DNA from: Dyadobacter sp. 3J3
Lineage (GTDB): Bacteria > Bacteroidota > Bacteroidia > Cytophagales > Spirosomataceae
DNA: 64,000 bases
Direction of reading: 5' to 3'
NCBI RefSeq assembly: GCF_009801115.1
Contig: NZ_VTOL01000009.1
Coordinates: 309,960 to 373,959 of the forward strand
Numbering within the stretch: position 1 is the stretch's first letter; each line of letters opens with the position of its first letter. Shown here piece after piece: positions 42,656 to 52,648 of the stretch. The notes under the pieces were generated by a model. It had not been told where the DNA came from, searched no databases, and saw only the letters and a list, made by a program, of their open reading frames with translations. A program made the translations under genes and the position numbers.

Positions 42656-43219
42656 TTATTTTAGCGTCTCCTTCAAAGCTTGCACTGTCTCAAGATGATG
42701 ATTTAAAGTTGGCAGTTTTTCTGCCGCCCATGTTTTTATATCAGCATCTTTACCATCTTTGGAAGCCTCTTCAAATTTCTTTACGTCCTCCTTATGGTCG
42801 TCAACCATGGCCGAAACATACGCTTTGTCAAAATCTTTTCCGGTTTTTTCAGAAAGATCATTGTACATTTTCTGGCATTTTTCGCTGAGTGCAGTTGGCA
42901 GTGTAATGTTCTTTTTTTCAGCCAAAGCTTTCAATTCATCGTTCGCTTTTGAATGATCTTTTACCATCATTTTACCAAAATCTTTTACACCCGGAGACGC
43001 TGCATTTTTTTCAGCCAGCTCGCCCAATTGTACTTCCAACATTCCACCATCCGCTGCTGCAACCGCAAATTCTGTGTCGTCTTCAATTTTAGTGTCTTCG
43101 AATTTTTTCTCGTTGGCATCCTCAGCCATTTCTTTGCTATCTTCTTTTTTTGAAGAGTTACAAGCCGAGAATGTTAATATACTGGCCAGAAACAGCGCGC
43201 TCAATGTGATCTTTTTCAT
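42656..43219 (-). CDS. DUF4142 helical lipoprotein
   Basis: A 187-residue protein with a lipobox (SILTFSACNSS, Cys20) and an acidic linker. The helical DUF4142 domain (FAVAAADGGMLEVQLGELA, KDFGKMMVKDHSKAND, LYNDLSEKTGKDFDKAYVS, MVDDHKEDVKKFEEA) resembles ferritin-like bundles but lacks clear metal ligands. Family members are envelope stress proteins of unknown action in Bacteroidota and others. Confidence 0.85.
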   Translation of the reverse strand: MKKITLSALFLASILTFSACNSSKKEDSKEMAEDANEKKFEDTKIEDDTEFAVAAADGGMLEVQLGELAEKNAASPGVKDFGKMMVKDHSKANDELKALAEKKNITLPTALSEKCQKMYNDLSEKTGKDFDKAYVSAMVDDHKEDVKKFEEASKDGKDADIKTWAAEKLPTLNHHLETVQALKETLK

Positions 43220-43559
43220 AATTTCTTACATTTTATGTGATATTGGCAGCTGAAAACAAAAAATTATGCCATCAAAATTTTGTTTGGCAATTCACCTTAA
43301 AAACCATTTCAGCGAAATATATCTCAAAATCCCATATCTCAGACTGGCGATTATATTCAACATGGAGTATCTGATCAAAAAAATTTGATCAACTCTTGGT
43401 AAAGTACTACGACAAAAATGTTTTTTGAGTAAACTTGTATTAATTTCATGTTTTAATTAACCAATACAAAATGCTTGTTTTGTAAGATGTTGTAAATCAG
43501 ACTTTATCAGATGTAAATTACAGACATCAGGACGCAACGCAACTTTTGAATAATACAAT
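43220..43559. other. AT-rich intergenic region
   Basis: A 340-base spacer between divergent genes. It has a small palindrome at 43373-43390 (GATCAAA / TTTGATC) but no coding region, RNA gene or clear promoter was seen. Confidence 0.5.
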
Positions 43560-44009
43560 ATGAATCCGGAAAAATTCTACACTATTTTTTTAGCAGATGA
43601 TGACGAAGATGACACCTTCCTTTTTCAGGAAGCATTAGAACAACTTTCCGTATCATCAAGCCTGATTACAGCAGAAAATGGCTTAGAATTGATGAAAAAA
43701 TTAAATTCAAGCGAAGTCATTCCTGACATGATATTTCTGGATATGAACATGCCGGTTAAAAACGGGCTTGAATGCCTTTCAGAGCTGAGGTCAACTGTTC
43801 ATTTTCGGAAAACACCAGTTATTATTCTTTCAACTTCCGTAGCGGGTTATCTTCTGGAATCGGCTTACAATGCAGGAGCTAATTTATATGTTCAAAAACC
43901 TACAAGTTTTTCAAGCCTGATCCGAATCCTTGAAAAATGTTTATTTTCGAAAAGTGATCTTGCTTCTCAGCCGGATATAAATGATTTTCTTGTTGTTAAC
44001 AACAATTAA
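43560..44009 (+). CDS. Single-domain response regulator
   Basis: A 149-residue receiver without an output domain. The acidic triad is FLADDDEDDTFLFQEAL, the phosphorylation site MIFLDMNMPVKNGLE, the switch Ser/Thr in VIILSTSV and the Lys in YVQKPTSF. CheY-like proteins of this sort pass phosphoryl groups between kinases in Bacteroidota. No kinase gene is adjacent. A second such protein occurs at 53246-53671. Confidence 0.9.
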   Translation: MNPEKFYTIFLADDDEDDTFLFQEALEQLSVSSSLITAENGLELMKKLNSSEVIPDMIFLDMNMPVKNGLECLSELRSTVHFRKTPVIILSTSVAGYLLESAYNAGANLYVQKPTSFSSLIRILEKCLFSKSDLASQPDINDFLVVNNN

Positions 44010-44235
44010 TTTTCTCTGAATTATTTATTAATTTCGGATCTCCCCAACTTTATAAACTGAGTAGATACTTCCGCAATTATAATTTAGCCCGAATGTAATC
44101 TCATAAGCTTACTTGTAATTAATCTTCTATAAATCAAATACTTATACCAATTTACAATACTATAAAACCGTATTTTTTTGTACTGGTACTGAATTATTAA
44201 ATAATCGCGAATAATTCATTTAACAGTACAAAATT

Positions 44236-45336
44236 ATGTCGGTAGCCGTAGCCGTTGGTACACTTACAGAATTGCCTGTAATTTCCGCTAAACAAATAAA
44301 GAAACTTAAAAAGGATCCTGCATTAACAGCCGCTGCTGCGGGGCTTCATTACATTTCAGGAAGTGAAGCGCCGGGATATATTCGAAAGGGTAAATCTCCA
44401 CGGTTCTATTACGTGGAAAAATCTGGTGAAAGATGTAAAGATAAAGAGGCTATATCGAGAATAAAATCCCTGGTTTTACCACCTGCCTGGCAGGAAGTAT
44501 GGATTAGTAAAGATCCCGAAGGCCATCTTCAGGCGACCGGTATTGACGAAGCCGGACGCAAACAATACCGCTATCACCCGCACTGGAATCTTATCCGGAA
44601 CCAGACAAAATATTACCGTCTGCTCACATTTTCTGACTCGTTGCCCCTCCTGCGCGAAAAGGTAGAAAGTGATTTACGCAGACGAACCTTTGATCTCGAC
44701 AAAGCTATCGCATTGGTAATAAAACTCATGGATAAAACCTGTATCCGTGTTGGAAATCAGCGTTATAAAATAAAACACGGCTCTTCCGGCATTACCACAC
44801 TGGACGCCAGACATGCTACTGTGAAAGGAAAAACCATCCGTTTTATGTTTAAAGGTAAAAAAGGGGTGAAACAGGATATCACATTGAGGGATATACAATT
44901 GGCCAGATTGGTAAAACAGTGCAAAGAAATGCCAGGACGCAGACTTTTTCAATATATCAATGAAAAAGGGGAAAAATGTGCTTTGTCAGCGAGCCATGTG
45001 AATGAATATATAAGGATTCATACCGGTGCAAGTTTTTCTGCAAAAGATTTCCGCACATGGATGGGAACTGTTACGGCATTTGAGTTTTTGAGTGGACAAT
45101 CTGAATATAAAACCAAAAGGGAATTTACAAAAACTGTAAATACGTGCCTGGATGCTGTGGCTGCGCATTTGGGAAATACGCGTACCGTTTGCAGAAAATA
45201 TTATGTGCACCCTGCTGTTTTTCTGGCTTATGAAAAAGGTAAAATCCAGCGCATATTGCATAAAGAAGTAGCGCACGCCAAATATCTTACGGATAACGAA
45301 TTGCATGTAAAAGCACTCTTGGCGCACCCGGCATAA
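44236..45336 (+). CDS. DNA topoisomerase IB
   Basis: A 366-residue bacterial/poxvirus-like type IB topoisomerase. N-terminal domain: SGSEAPGYIRKGKSPRFYYV, QATGIDEAGRKQYRYHP. Catalytic domain: LMDKTCIRVGNQRY (first Arg), the KGKKG Lys region, ARLVKQCKEMPGRRLFQY, FRTWMGTVTA (second Arg) and the nucleophile Tyr in CRKYYVHPAV near residue 320. It relaxes supercoils by a 3'-phosphotyrosine intermediate. Complete in length and active residues. Confidence 0.9.
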   Translation: MSVAVAVGTLTELPVISAKQIKKLKKDPALTAAAAGLHYISGSEAPGYIRKGKSPRFYYVEKSGERCKDKEAISRIKSLVLPPAWQEVWISKDPEGHLQATGIDEAGRKQYRYHPHWNLIRNQTKYYRLLTFSDSLPLLREKVESDLRRRTFDLDKAIALVIKLMDKTCIRVGNQRYKIKHGSSGITTLDARHATVKGKTIRFMFKGKKGVKQDITLRDIQLARLVKQCKEMPGRRLFQYINEKGEKCALSASHVNEYIRIHTGASFSAKDFRTWMGTVTAFEFLSGQSEYKTKREFTKTVNTCLDAVAAHLGNTRTVCRKYYVHPAVFLAYEKGKIQRILHKEVAHAKYLTDNELHVKALLAHPA

Positions 45337-45370
45337 TCCGTCGCAAGTTTGAGATCGTATATCTCATACT

Positions 45371-46333
45371 ATGCGAAAACTACTTTTAATATCGATATTC
45401 TTAATCCCTCTGGTTTCTTACGGCCAGAGGATTGATAATCTTGCTTCGTTCAGAAATGTGACAGGCGAAAAATATTTCAGGATTCATTACGACAATGATT
45501 TTTACGGCAAAACAGATTATTATTACACTCAGGGTTATAATCTTGAATTTGTAAATCCAGGACTGAAAAAAAATCCGTTGTCCCACACATTACTCCGGTT
45601 AAAAAACAGTCGTACCAAATACGGTATTTCCTTCGAACATTACGGCTTCACTCCTACCAGTATCAAAAGCAATGAAATTCTGAGAAACGACCGTCCGTTC
45701 GCTGGGGTGATTATGCTTAAAAGTTTTGCGGTTTCAGTTGATACTTTACACAAATCACGATTGTCATCGACACTAAGTACCGGTATGCTTGGCCCGGCGG
45801 CTTTTGCGGGCAAAATGCAGAAGAAAATTCACAGCTGGACGGGTGATCAGGAACCTATGGGCTGGCAATATCAGATTAGGAATGAGGTAGTTGTTAATTA
45901 TGAATTGAGCTACGAAAAGGAGATTTTCAATGTTCCCAATATTGTTTCTCTAAATACAAATTCAGGTATTCGGCTGGGAACACTCTCGGATAAAATCCAG
46001 GGCGGCGCTACGCTAACAATCGGTAGATTTGATTCCCCATTTCAAAGCCGCGAAAAAAGAATCAAAAACAATTATCAGCTTTATTTCTACACACAACCGT
46101 TGGTTAGTCTGGTTGGATATGACGCTACCATGCAGGGCGGAATTATCAACAGAAGCAGTCCTTATACATTGACTTCGGGACAAATTAACCGTTTCACTTT
46201 CCAGAATTCATATGGCGTGATATTAAGTTTAAGGAATCTTTATGTTGAATATTACCGGACATATCTGAGTAAGGAATTTGAAACAGGCAGAACGCATAAA
46301 TGGGGAGGCCTCAAAATTGGATTTGCGTTTTAA
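45371..46333 (+). CDS. LpxR-like lipid A deacylase (DUF2219)
   Basis: A 320-residue outer-membrane barrel with signal peptide (ISIFLIPLVSYGQ). The family motif RIHYDNDFYGKTDYYYTQGYN contains the Asn-Asp pair and the TDxxYT element of the metal/active site; NDRPFAGVIML and HSWTGDQEPMGWQYQ follow in the family order. LpxR removes the 3'-acyloxyacyl group of lipid A. It begins 34 bases after the topoisomerase gene, though the functions differ. Confidence 0.78.
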   Translation: MRKLLLISIFLIPLVSYGQRIDNLASFRNVTGEKYFRIHYDNDFYGKTDYYYTQGYNLEFVNPGLKKNPLSHTLLRLKNSRTKYGISFEHYGFTPTSIKSNEILRNDRPFAGVIMLKSFAVSVDTLHKSRLSSTLSTGMLGPAAFAGKMQKKIHSWTGDQEPMGWQYQIRNEVVVNYELSYEKEIFNVPNIVSLNTNSGIRLGTLSDKIQGGATLTIGRFDSPFQSREKRIKNNYQLYFYTQPLVSLVGYDATMQGGIINRSSPYTLTSGQINRFTFQNSYGVILSLRNLYVEYYRTYLSKEFETGRTHKWGGLKIGFAF

Positions 46334-46540
46334 TTATAAACAACAATCACATTATCAAGTATTTAAATATAAAATTTACCTATATCACCATACGTAAAAG
46401 TACTTAAATTACGCACTCCCGGGCAAAAACGGCAACACTTAACCCCTGTTTTACAATATAAAAACGCCTTCACGTACAAATCTTATAATGGCACAAAGTT
46501 TTTAAATGTTCCAACATTATCCATTTAAAATTACACTGAT

Positions 46541-47014
46541 ATGTCAACGAACGAAAATCTTATAGAAGTATTAAATGATCTGATCCAAATTAATAACGAC
46601 CGTATTGAAGGATACGAAAAAGCGATTAAGGAAACAGACGATATTGATGTAGACCTGCAAGCTTTGTTTCAGAAAATGGCAGATGATAGCAGAGGTTACG
46701 TATCTGAATTATCATCACAAGTTATTTCTCTTGGTGGTGAGGTAGAAACAGGCACTACAAATTCTGGTAAAATATACCGTATCTGGATGGATGTAAAATC
46801 AACATTCACAGGCCATAGCAGACAAGCAGCGCTTGAAAGCTGTGAAGGTGGAGAGGATGCAGCACAAGAAGCATATGCAGATGCATTAGCATCTGACGCT
46901 GAAATCCCTGCTGATGTAAGACAATTGATCACAGATCAAAAATCTTCTTTGAAAACATCACACGATTTGATCAAAAAATATCGTGATGCACATCAAGCTG
47001 TAAATAGCTTGTAA
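46541..47014 (+). CDS. PA2169-family four-helix-bundle protein (DUF2383)
   Basis: A 157-residue acidic soluble protein. DUF2383 pattern: IEVLNDLIQINNDRIEGYEKA, then LFQKMADDSRGYVSEL, GKIYRIWMDVKSTFTGHSRQAALESCEGGED and a last helix LKTSHDLIKKYRD. The family has a ferritin-like bundle of unknown role and is often induced in stationary phase or stress. No signal peptide. A strong terminator follows. Confidence 0.85.
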   Translation: MSTNENLIEVLNDLIQINNDRIEGYEKAIKETDDIDVDLQALFQKMADDSRGYVSELSSQVISLGGEVETGTTNSGKIYRIWMDVKSTFTGHSRQAALESCEGGEDAAQEAYADALASDAEIPADVRQLITDQKSSLKTSHDLIKKYRDAHQAVNSL

Positions 47015-47031
47015 TAATCATCAAGTTTAAT

Positions 47032-47074
47032 AAAAAAAGACCTGGTTGAGAAAATTCTCAATCAGGTCTTTTTT
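47032..47074 (+). terminator. Terminator of the DUF2383 gene
   Basis: AAAGACCTGGTTGAGA / TCTCAATCAGGTCTTT stem with one mismatch-type pair and flanking A and T tracts. Confidence 0.85.
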
Positions 47075-47223
47075 ATTGTATGAAAGTAAAAATTATATCA
47101 CGTTTAATAATTCCAACCCTATTAATTGCTGATCCTCACGCGATGATTGCTCTTCAATACCGAAAAATAATCTACTATATCCAGAACCATAATTAACCCT
47201 TAATCATTAACAATTAACCATTA

Positions 47224-48003
47224 TTAAAGTCTTGCCAATAGCTCTGCCTTTTTCGCTTTATACTCCTCCTCGGTAATATGTCCTTTTTCAAACAAACCAG
47301 AAAGTTTTTCAATCGTTGAAAAAACTGCATCCTCAGACATGGGTGCCAATGTTGGTTTCGAAGAGTTTTCATTCTCGTTCCATCCCTTGGATTTTACCAC
47401 ATCATAAGCTAGTCCGGGCGTTTCCTGAGTCAGATTTCCAGGTTCTGAAATCAATGGTAACGAAGAAATATCAACCGGACCATCCTGACTTGTTAGTAAA
47501 TAAGACTGGCCCGAGCCTTGCTGCTGCGAAACTCCCGAAATGTGGTGGTGTTTGGTATCGTAAATGGTACGGTTTCCATTTTGTTCGATTACTAAACGAT
47601 GCACAGGAGCAAAATAAGCATACTTGAAATTATTTTGAGAACCACTTGCCGTTGGATTACCAAAAACGGCTGGCCAGGGTGTATCGGAGACCCCATTTTT
47701 ATTCTCAATGGTCTGTTCTGCATGCTCTTCAAAAATAATTTCTGTTGAAACAAGCTGAGCAAGTTCGTTACAAAGCTGGTCGACAGTAATTTTAATAGTC
47801 CGGTTGAACATGTCACCAACCATCGTCATTCCGCCTTTCATCCACTGACCACTGCCACCAAGTTCAGGAATGTTAAATTGCGCCATCGTGGCATTTCCAT
47901 TAATAACAGCTTTCAGCATAGCCAAAACACTGTCTTTACTTAATTCATATCGTGATGCTATATCTTCAATTTTTTTCTGACCTTCTTTCGTGAGCGTTTT
48001 CAT
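47224..48003 (-). CDS. SHOCT-domain protein
   Basis: A 259-residue protein from the ATG at 48003 (upstream frame opens to 48039). The N terminus is a helical segment with TKEGQKKIEDIASRYELSK; a glycine-rich middle contains MAQFNIPELGGSGQW; a beta-rich part (YAYFAPVHRLVIEQNGNRT) follows; the last 30 residues are a SHOCT motif, IEKLSGLFEKGHITEEEYKA. SHOCT segments bind partners. It is the last of three minus-strand genes with the M48 peptidase and the YjgN-like protein, all likely one envelope module. Confidence 0.75.
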   Translation of the reverse strand: MKTLTKEGQKKIEDIASRYELSKDSVLAMLKAVINGNATMAQFNIPELGGSGQWMKGGMTMVGDMFNRTIKITVDQLCNELAQLVSTEIIFEEHAEQTIENKNGVSDTPWPAVFGNPTASGSQNNFKYAYFAPVHRLVIEQNGNRTIYDTKHHHISGVSQQQGSGQSYLLTSQDGPVDISSLPLISEPGNLTQETPGLAYDVVKSKGWNENENSSKPTLAPMSEDAVFSTIEKLSGLFEKGHITEEEYKAKKAELLARL

Positions 48004-48075
48004 ATGACTTCTTTTTTGTACCAAGACATTATATTTCAACTCAATATAACAAAAATGGTGCCATACGCTGCTTTT

Positions 48076-49161
48076 TCATTTGGACTGTTCTACAATTAAC
48101 CTCCATCTTTTTTCCAGTTTTTCATTATCCCGAATTCCTTTCTGATGAAGGGAAGCATCTTTTGCATACTCAATTCTTTCGTCGGTAAGCGGATGCGTAC
48201 TTAGCAGCTTCAAAGTTCCGGAATCATTTGATCCTGATTTCAACAGAGTAAACAGGTCAGTCAAACCCTTTAAATCCAAACCATTTGACTGCAAAATTCC
48301 AACTGCCTTTTCATCAGCATCTTTTTCAAGATTTCGGGAATAATTTAAATTCAACAACATATTGGAATTATCAGCCAGAACGGCTGTGATTCCGTTGATA
48401 TCATTGAAGATTAGGGAAATCAGTAAATAACCGGACAAACTGCGGAAAATACTTTTCAGAGAATGCCGGTAATGCACATGTGCAACTTCATGTGCCAGAA
48501 GCGCCGCAAGTTCTTCTTTGGTTTTCATCTTTGAAATTATCTTGTCAAAAACAATGATATGTCCGCCAGGCAAGGGAAATGCATTCATTTGATCTTCTTT
48601 GACAACGGTAACCTTAACAGGATAATCCGTTTCGAAATCGATTTCCTTTACAAAATCATTAACATTACGTGTCAGGCTATCATCCTTTTTGTACTGGGAA
48701 ATCATACTTTCATACATGGTTTCTCCCAGTTGCGTTTCCATACTTATCGGAATTTTATCCGCAACCGTTTCAGCGAACCAAGGAAGAATATAAAAATAAG
48801 CTACGACCAGAAATCCTAGTAACGCCGAGGCAAGTCCGGCTATGACAATGCCATTTTGATTTACTAAAAGATCAATCCTTTTGGTAAAAAATGGCTTTTC
48901 AGGATATTGTTTTTTTAACGAAACAAGAAGATTTTCATCTTTACTTTCGATCGTTTGTTTGGGAAAATCACCATATCTAAAAATATACAGTGAATTAAAA
49001 CCTAAATCCCGCTCAATTACATTGATTTCCCAACGAACGATTTGTTGATTTTTATCCTGATCAACATATTGAATAAGCCAGTGATCTTGTTCTAAATCTA
49101 ACGTTGCCTGATGTGTTACTGAAAATTTTCCATCAAAATATAAAATATCAAAACGGTACAT
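48076..49161 (-). CDS. M48-family membrane metallopeptidase
   Basis: A 361-residue protein. Residues 1-105 are a cytoplasmic-type beta region, a membrane helix lies at about 110-130, and the peptidase domain has the zinc site ALLAHEVAHVHYRHS near 220 and the third ligand in NLEKDADEKAVGIL. Around them are HIIVFDKIISKM and a second hydrophobic region (LSGYLLISLIF). M48 enzymes (HtpX/LoiP-like) clear damaged envelope proteins. It lies 15 bases from the YjgN-like gene's end, in one operon. Confidence 0.85.
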   Translation of the reverse strand: MYRFDILYFDGKFSVTHQATLDLEQDHWLIQYVDQDKNQQIVRWEINVIERDLGFNSLYIFRYGDFPKQTIESKDENLLVSLKKQYPEKPFFTKRIDLLVNQNGIVIAGLASALLGFLVVAYFYILPWFAETVADKIPISMETQLGETMYESMISQYKKDDSLTRNVNDFVKEIDFETDYPVKVTVVKEDQMNAFPLPGGHIIVFDKIISKMKTKEELAALLAHEVAHVHYRHSLKSIFRSLSGYLLISLIFNDINGITAVLADNSNMLLNLNYSRNLEKDADEKAVGILQSNGLDLKGLTDLFTLLKSGSNDSGTLKLLSTHPLTDERIEYAKDASLHQKGIRDNEKLEKRWRLIVEQSK

Positions 49162-49175
49162 AAAATAGCTTTTAT

Positions 49176-50129
49176 TTATACCAGTCCAATATCGATCATG
49201 TCGGAAATATCTTCACCGGTTGCATCCCGATAATCCATTTCCGTTTGCTGAATTGCATTGACGTCCAGATTTCCTTCAATCAGAATGTTTGAGAAAATAA
49301 AATTGAGTGTGCGAACTGTCGCCCACGGAGTTCCGAAACCAAGGGTTAATATAATGATGAAAAGATTGCCAATAATGAGTTTGAAATAGCCGCCAGCTGT
49401 TGCCGTGGAGCGAAATTGAATGATTTCTCCGTCCTGCTCCATTTGGATATTATCAACAAAATAACGGAAAAGGTCTTTTACATACCAGAAAGAATAAACG
49501 CCGAGCGTGATTAAAGTCAGAAAGTAACCTTTTAAATGAAGTTTGAAATAATCCGTACCGTTACCGTGATACGAAAATGAAATGCTTCCGAAACGCAGAT
49601 GACTAAATATGTACTTCCTGATTTTAATAATGAACCAGAAATAGTAAATCCCTATTGTCGAAATCGTTAGCAACGCCCCGATAATAAATTCCTGCAAAAA
49701 TTCTTTCTGGTCGCCGCGATAGCCAAAATGAATTCCGCGCCAGGATGAACGTGACGCTCTGTACTTGGTAGAACCATGAATAGCGATTGGAATCAGTAAA
49801 ATAAAAGAAGCATAAGTAACAAAGAAGCCAATGCTCATGATCAATGGCTTTTTTGACAAAACACAAAGTATCAAAAATGCATAAATGACAACAAAAATTC
49901 CGATCGCTTTGATAAAGCCAATAAACATTTCTTTACCAGTTCCGTGAAAAGTGAAACGGCTACCTTCAAATTCTGTTTCCTGATAAATATATTGCAGGAC
50001 CGCGGCCTTTGCCCACGGATAATACATGCCCAGCGTAACAAGGGTAAGCAATAAATTGACGATGTAAATACCAAAAAGTTTGCTGCCTTCTCCATGAAAA
50101 GTAACCTGGTGTTGATCTTTTTCTTCCAT
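49176..50129 (-). CDS. YjgN-like DUF898 membrane protein
   Basis: A 317-residue protein of three repeated units, each with a charged HGEGSKLF / HGTGKEMF / YHGNGTDYF motif followed by hydrophobic helices and a TLGMYYPWAKAAV or TLGVYSFWYVKD element. This is the DUF898/YjgN family, with no known function. It is the first gene of the operon with the M48 peptidase and SHOCT protein, and such sets recur in bacterial genomes. Confidence 0.8.
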   Translation of the reverse strand: MEEKDQHQVTFHGEGSKLFGIYIVNLLLTLVTLGMYYPWAKAAVLQYIYQETEFEGSRFTFHGTGKEMFIGFIKAIGIFVVIYAFLILCVLSKKPLIMSIGFFVTYASFILLIPIAIHGSTKYRASRSSWRGIHFGYRGDQKEFLQEFIIGALLTISTIGIYYFWFIIKIRKYIFSHLRFGSISFSYHGNGTDYFKLHLKGYFLTLITLGVYSFWYVKDLFRYFVDNIQMEQDGEIIQFRSTATAGGYFKLIIGNLFIIILTLGFGTPWATVRTLNFIFSNILIEGNLDVNAIQQTEMDYRDATGEDISDMIDIGLV

Positions 50130-50294
50130 TTTTAAAATTGAGAGTATGAGGTGCTAAATATAAGATAAATAATATAAAATCTGTTTTTACTAATGTTAAA
50201 ATTGGTGTTGTCATGAAATCCAAATCCTGATTAGAAAAAACCAGTAACCCGCGGTGCTTTAAATCTTTTAACTAAAAACTCTGTAAAACTGAAA

Positions 50295-51110
50295 ATGAAA
50301 TATCTATTAATTCCACTGGTTTTTCTGCTTTGCCATACAGCACTTAAAGCATCAAAAGTTGATACCGTTTCGACATATAGTCCATCGATGCGGAAAAATA
50401 TTAAGGCTGTCGTCATTACTCCCGATGCTATTAAATCAAGCGAAAAGCTGCCTGTTTTATATTTACTACACGGTTATAGCGGTAACCAGGCCGACTGGAT
50501 CAGTAAGGTGAAATCGGTGTCAGAGTATGCCGATCAGTATAAATTAATTATCGTATGTCCGGACGGAAATTTTTCAAGCTGGTATTTCGACAGCCCGGTT
50601 GATACTACATTTAAATACGAAACTTATGTAAGTTCCGAGCTGGTATCCTGGATTGATACGCATTACAAAACTATCAACAACAAATCCGGAAGAGCCATTA
50701 CAGGTTTGAGTATGGGTGGACACGGTGCTTTATTCCTGGCGCTCAAACATCAGGATGTTTTCGGAGCAGCTGGCAGTATGAGCGGTGGAGTGGATTTACG
50801 GCCATTTCCTTTAAACTGGGATATGGCGAAAAGGCTTGGGTCTTATGCCGAATTTCCGGAAAGATGGGATAGTCATAGCGTTATTAACATGACTCATCTT
50901 TTAACATCAAAAACACTTCCACTGATCATCGATTGCGGAACGGAAGATTTCTTTTTTCCTGTCAATGTAAAACTGCATCAGAAACTGCTGGACAATAATA
51001 TTCCACACGATTTCATTACCCGAAAAGGTGCACATAATTGGGAATACTGGTCGAATGCAATAAGTTATCAGGTTTTGTTTTTCTCTAAATTTTTCAAAAC
51101 CGCAGCATAA
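50295..51110 (+). CDS. Secreted esterase (PF00756 esterase D-like)
   Basis: A 271-residue protein with signal peptide (LIPLVFLLCHTALKAS). Features: LPVLYLLHGYSGNQADW (oxyanion region), the nucleophile ITGLSMGGHGALFLAL, an acid Asp in IDCGTEDFFFPV, and the His in GAHNWEYW. Relatives include feruloyl and S-formylglutathione esterases and antigen-85-like enzymes; a signal peptide favours an extracellular ester substrate such as acetylated polysaccharide. Terminates in a 22-bp hairpin. Confidence 0.85.
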   Translation: MKYLLIPLVFLLCHTALKASKVDTVSTYSPSMRKNIKAVVITPDAIKSSEKLPVLYLLHGYSGNQADWISKVKSVSEYADQYKLIIVCPDGNFSSWYFDSPVDTTFKYETYVSSELVSWIDTHYKTINNKSGRAITGLSMGGHGALFLALKHQDVFGAAGSMSGGVDLRPFPLNWDMAKRLGSYAEFPERWDSHSVINMTHLLTSKTLPLIIDCGTEDFFFPVNVKLHQKLLDNNIPHDFITRKGAHNWEYWSNAISYQVLFFSKFFKTAA

Positions 51111-51120
51111 TTGGTAACAA

Positions 51121-51169
51121 AAAAGCGGTGTACGTTTTCTGTCTGTCAGAAAACGTACACCGCTTTTTT
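51121..51169. terminator. Perfect 22-bp bidirectional terminator
   Basis: AAAAGCGGTGTACGTTTTCTG is exactly complementary to its partner across a TCTGT loop, with A and T runs at both sides, between converging esterase and MFS genes. Confidence 0.9.
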
Positions 51170-51182
51170 ATGTATTACACAA

Positions 51183-52430
51183 TTAAGTCAGTCTCATATC
51201 AAAAAGATCTTTTGACTTGCTGTATACATAGGTAACGACCAAAAGTGTAATGGCGCCACCTACCAAAACCGTTGGAATTGGTCCGGCTAAACGGGTTGCC
51301 AATCCGGATTCAAAAGCGCCGAGTTCATTGGAAGAACTTACAAAAATACCGCTCACGGAGGCGACACGGCCACGCATTTCATCGGGAGGAAAAATCTGCA
51401 TAATGGTCTGGCGGATTACGACGCTGATACTATCACAAATTCCGGTCACAAATAAAGCTGCGCAAGAGAGCCAGAAATTGGTTGAAAGCGAAAATATGAT
51501 TGTAAAAACTCCGAAACCAGCTACGGAAATTAACATATTTCTCCAGGCCTGATGTGTCGGTGGAAAATGCGCCATCGCAAACATCGTGATCAACGCACCA
51601 ACGGATGGTGCCGCTCTTAACAATCCCAAACCTTCCGGCCCAACGTGCAAAATATCTTCTGCAAAAACAGGTAAAATAGCAATTACACCTCCGAACAAAA
51701 CTGAAAACATATCCAGTGAAAGTGCGTATAAAATAATTTTAGTACTGAACACAAACCGCAAACCATCCCGGAGACTTTGCCAGATTGAAATGGTCGACAA
51801 CCGGTTATTCACCGGATTTGTTTTAATCAACGTGATCAAAACCAGACAAACCACCATCGTGATCATAATCGCAAGCAAGGTATGCGTCAGCCCCATATAT
51901 ACATAAAGAAAACCCGCAATCCCGGGCCCGATCACCGCACCCGCTTGTGAAAAGGTACTGCTCCATGTGGAGGAATTAGAATAAATTTCTCTGGGAACAA
52001 GAAATGGTTTCAGCGAAGAGGACGCTGGAGAATAAAATCCTTTTGCAAGTCCTATCAGGAAGAAAACTGCATAAACAGACCACAAATGCTGATTTGTAGT
52101 TAAAGCAGCAATCCATTGCGGCTGAAAAAGAAAATACAAAATCGCAGATCCGGCAATGATCACCGACAAACTAACGCGAAGAATAATCCTTCTATCGTTA
52201 CGGTCTGCGACGTGTCCGCCGAAAAGAGAAACGGCAATGAACGGAACCACTTCGGCCAGGCCGATCATTCCCAAAGCCAGAGGGTCATGCGTGAGCCTAT
52301 AAAGTTCATAGCCAATGATCACTTCCTGAATCAGAAGCGCGCATCGATACAAAAAGCTGTTGGCGAGAAAATAGCGAAATTCGGAGTAGCGAAGTGCGGA
52401 GTAAGCGTCGTGTTTGACTGGTGTATTCAA
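51183..52430 (-). CDS. MFS exporter, EntS-like
   Basis: A 415-residue membrane protein with about twelve helices. The first loop motif GGHVADRNDRRIIL is the MFS A-motif (G-x3-D-R/K) with a typical EntS/MFS_3 context (YSALRYSEFRYFLANSFLY at the start). The subfamily exports siderophores, macrolides and related compounds. The substrate is not told by sequence, and no siderophore genes are present. Confidence 0.82.
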   Translation of the reverse strand: MNTPVKHDAYSALRYSEFRYFLANSFLYRCALLIQEVIIGYELYRLTHDPLALGMIGLAEVVPFIAVSLFGGHVADRNDRRIILRVSLSVIIAGSAILYFLFQPQWIAALTTNQHLWSVYAVFFLIGLAKGFYSPASSSLKPFLVPREIYSNSSTWSSTFSQAGAVIGPGIAGFLYVYMGLTHTLLAIMITMVVCLVLITLIKTNPVNNRLSTISIWQSLRDGLRFVFSTKIILYALSLDMFSVLFGGVIAILPVFAEDILHVGPEGLGLLRAAPSVGALITMFAMAHFPPTHQAWRNMLISVAGFGVFTIIFSLSTNFWLSCAALFVTGICDSISVVIRQTIMQIFPPDEMRGRVASVSGIFVSSSNELGAFESGLATRLAGPIPTVLVGGAITLLVVTYVYSKSKDLFDMRLT

Positions 52431-52608
52431 CTTATTGTAATAATTAGTTAAAGAAAACCAACCCTGAATAAGATTGGTTAGGCTCTTACTTAATTAACAA
52501 TAAATCACAATCTGAGTTCTAGGTTTTAATATAACTTTTCAAAAAAATATTGCTCCCAATATCTATATTCATTAAATTTTAATTCTAGACCAAATTGTAC
52601 TATTGCCC

Positions 52609-52644
52609 ATTCTATCATTCTATCATTCTATCATTCTATCATTC
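52609..52644. repeat. Tandem 8-base repeat (4.5 copies)
   Basis: ATTCTATC is repeated exactly four times plus ATTC. It ends four bases beyond the macrodomain stop on the minus strand and lies about 180 bases upstream of the MFS gene start. Confidence 0.9.
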
Positions 52645-52648
52645 AAAA

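Noticed and set aside
52609..52644. Short CRISPR-like array
   Set aside because: The units are eight bases with no spacers; it is a simple tandem repeat.
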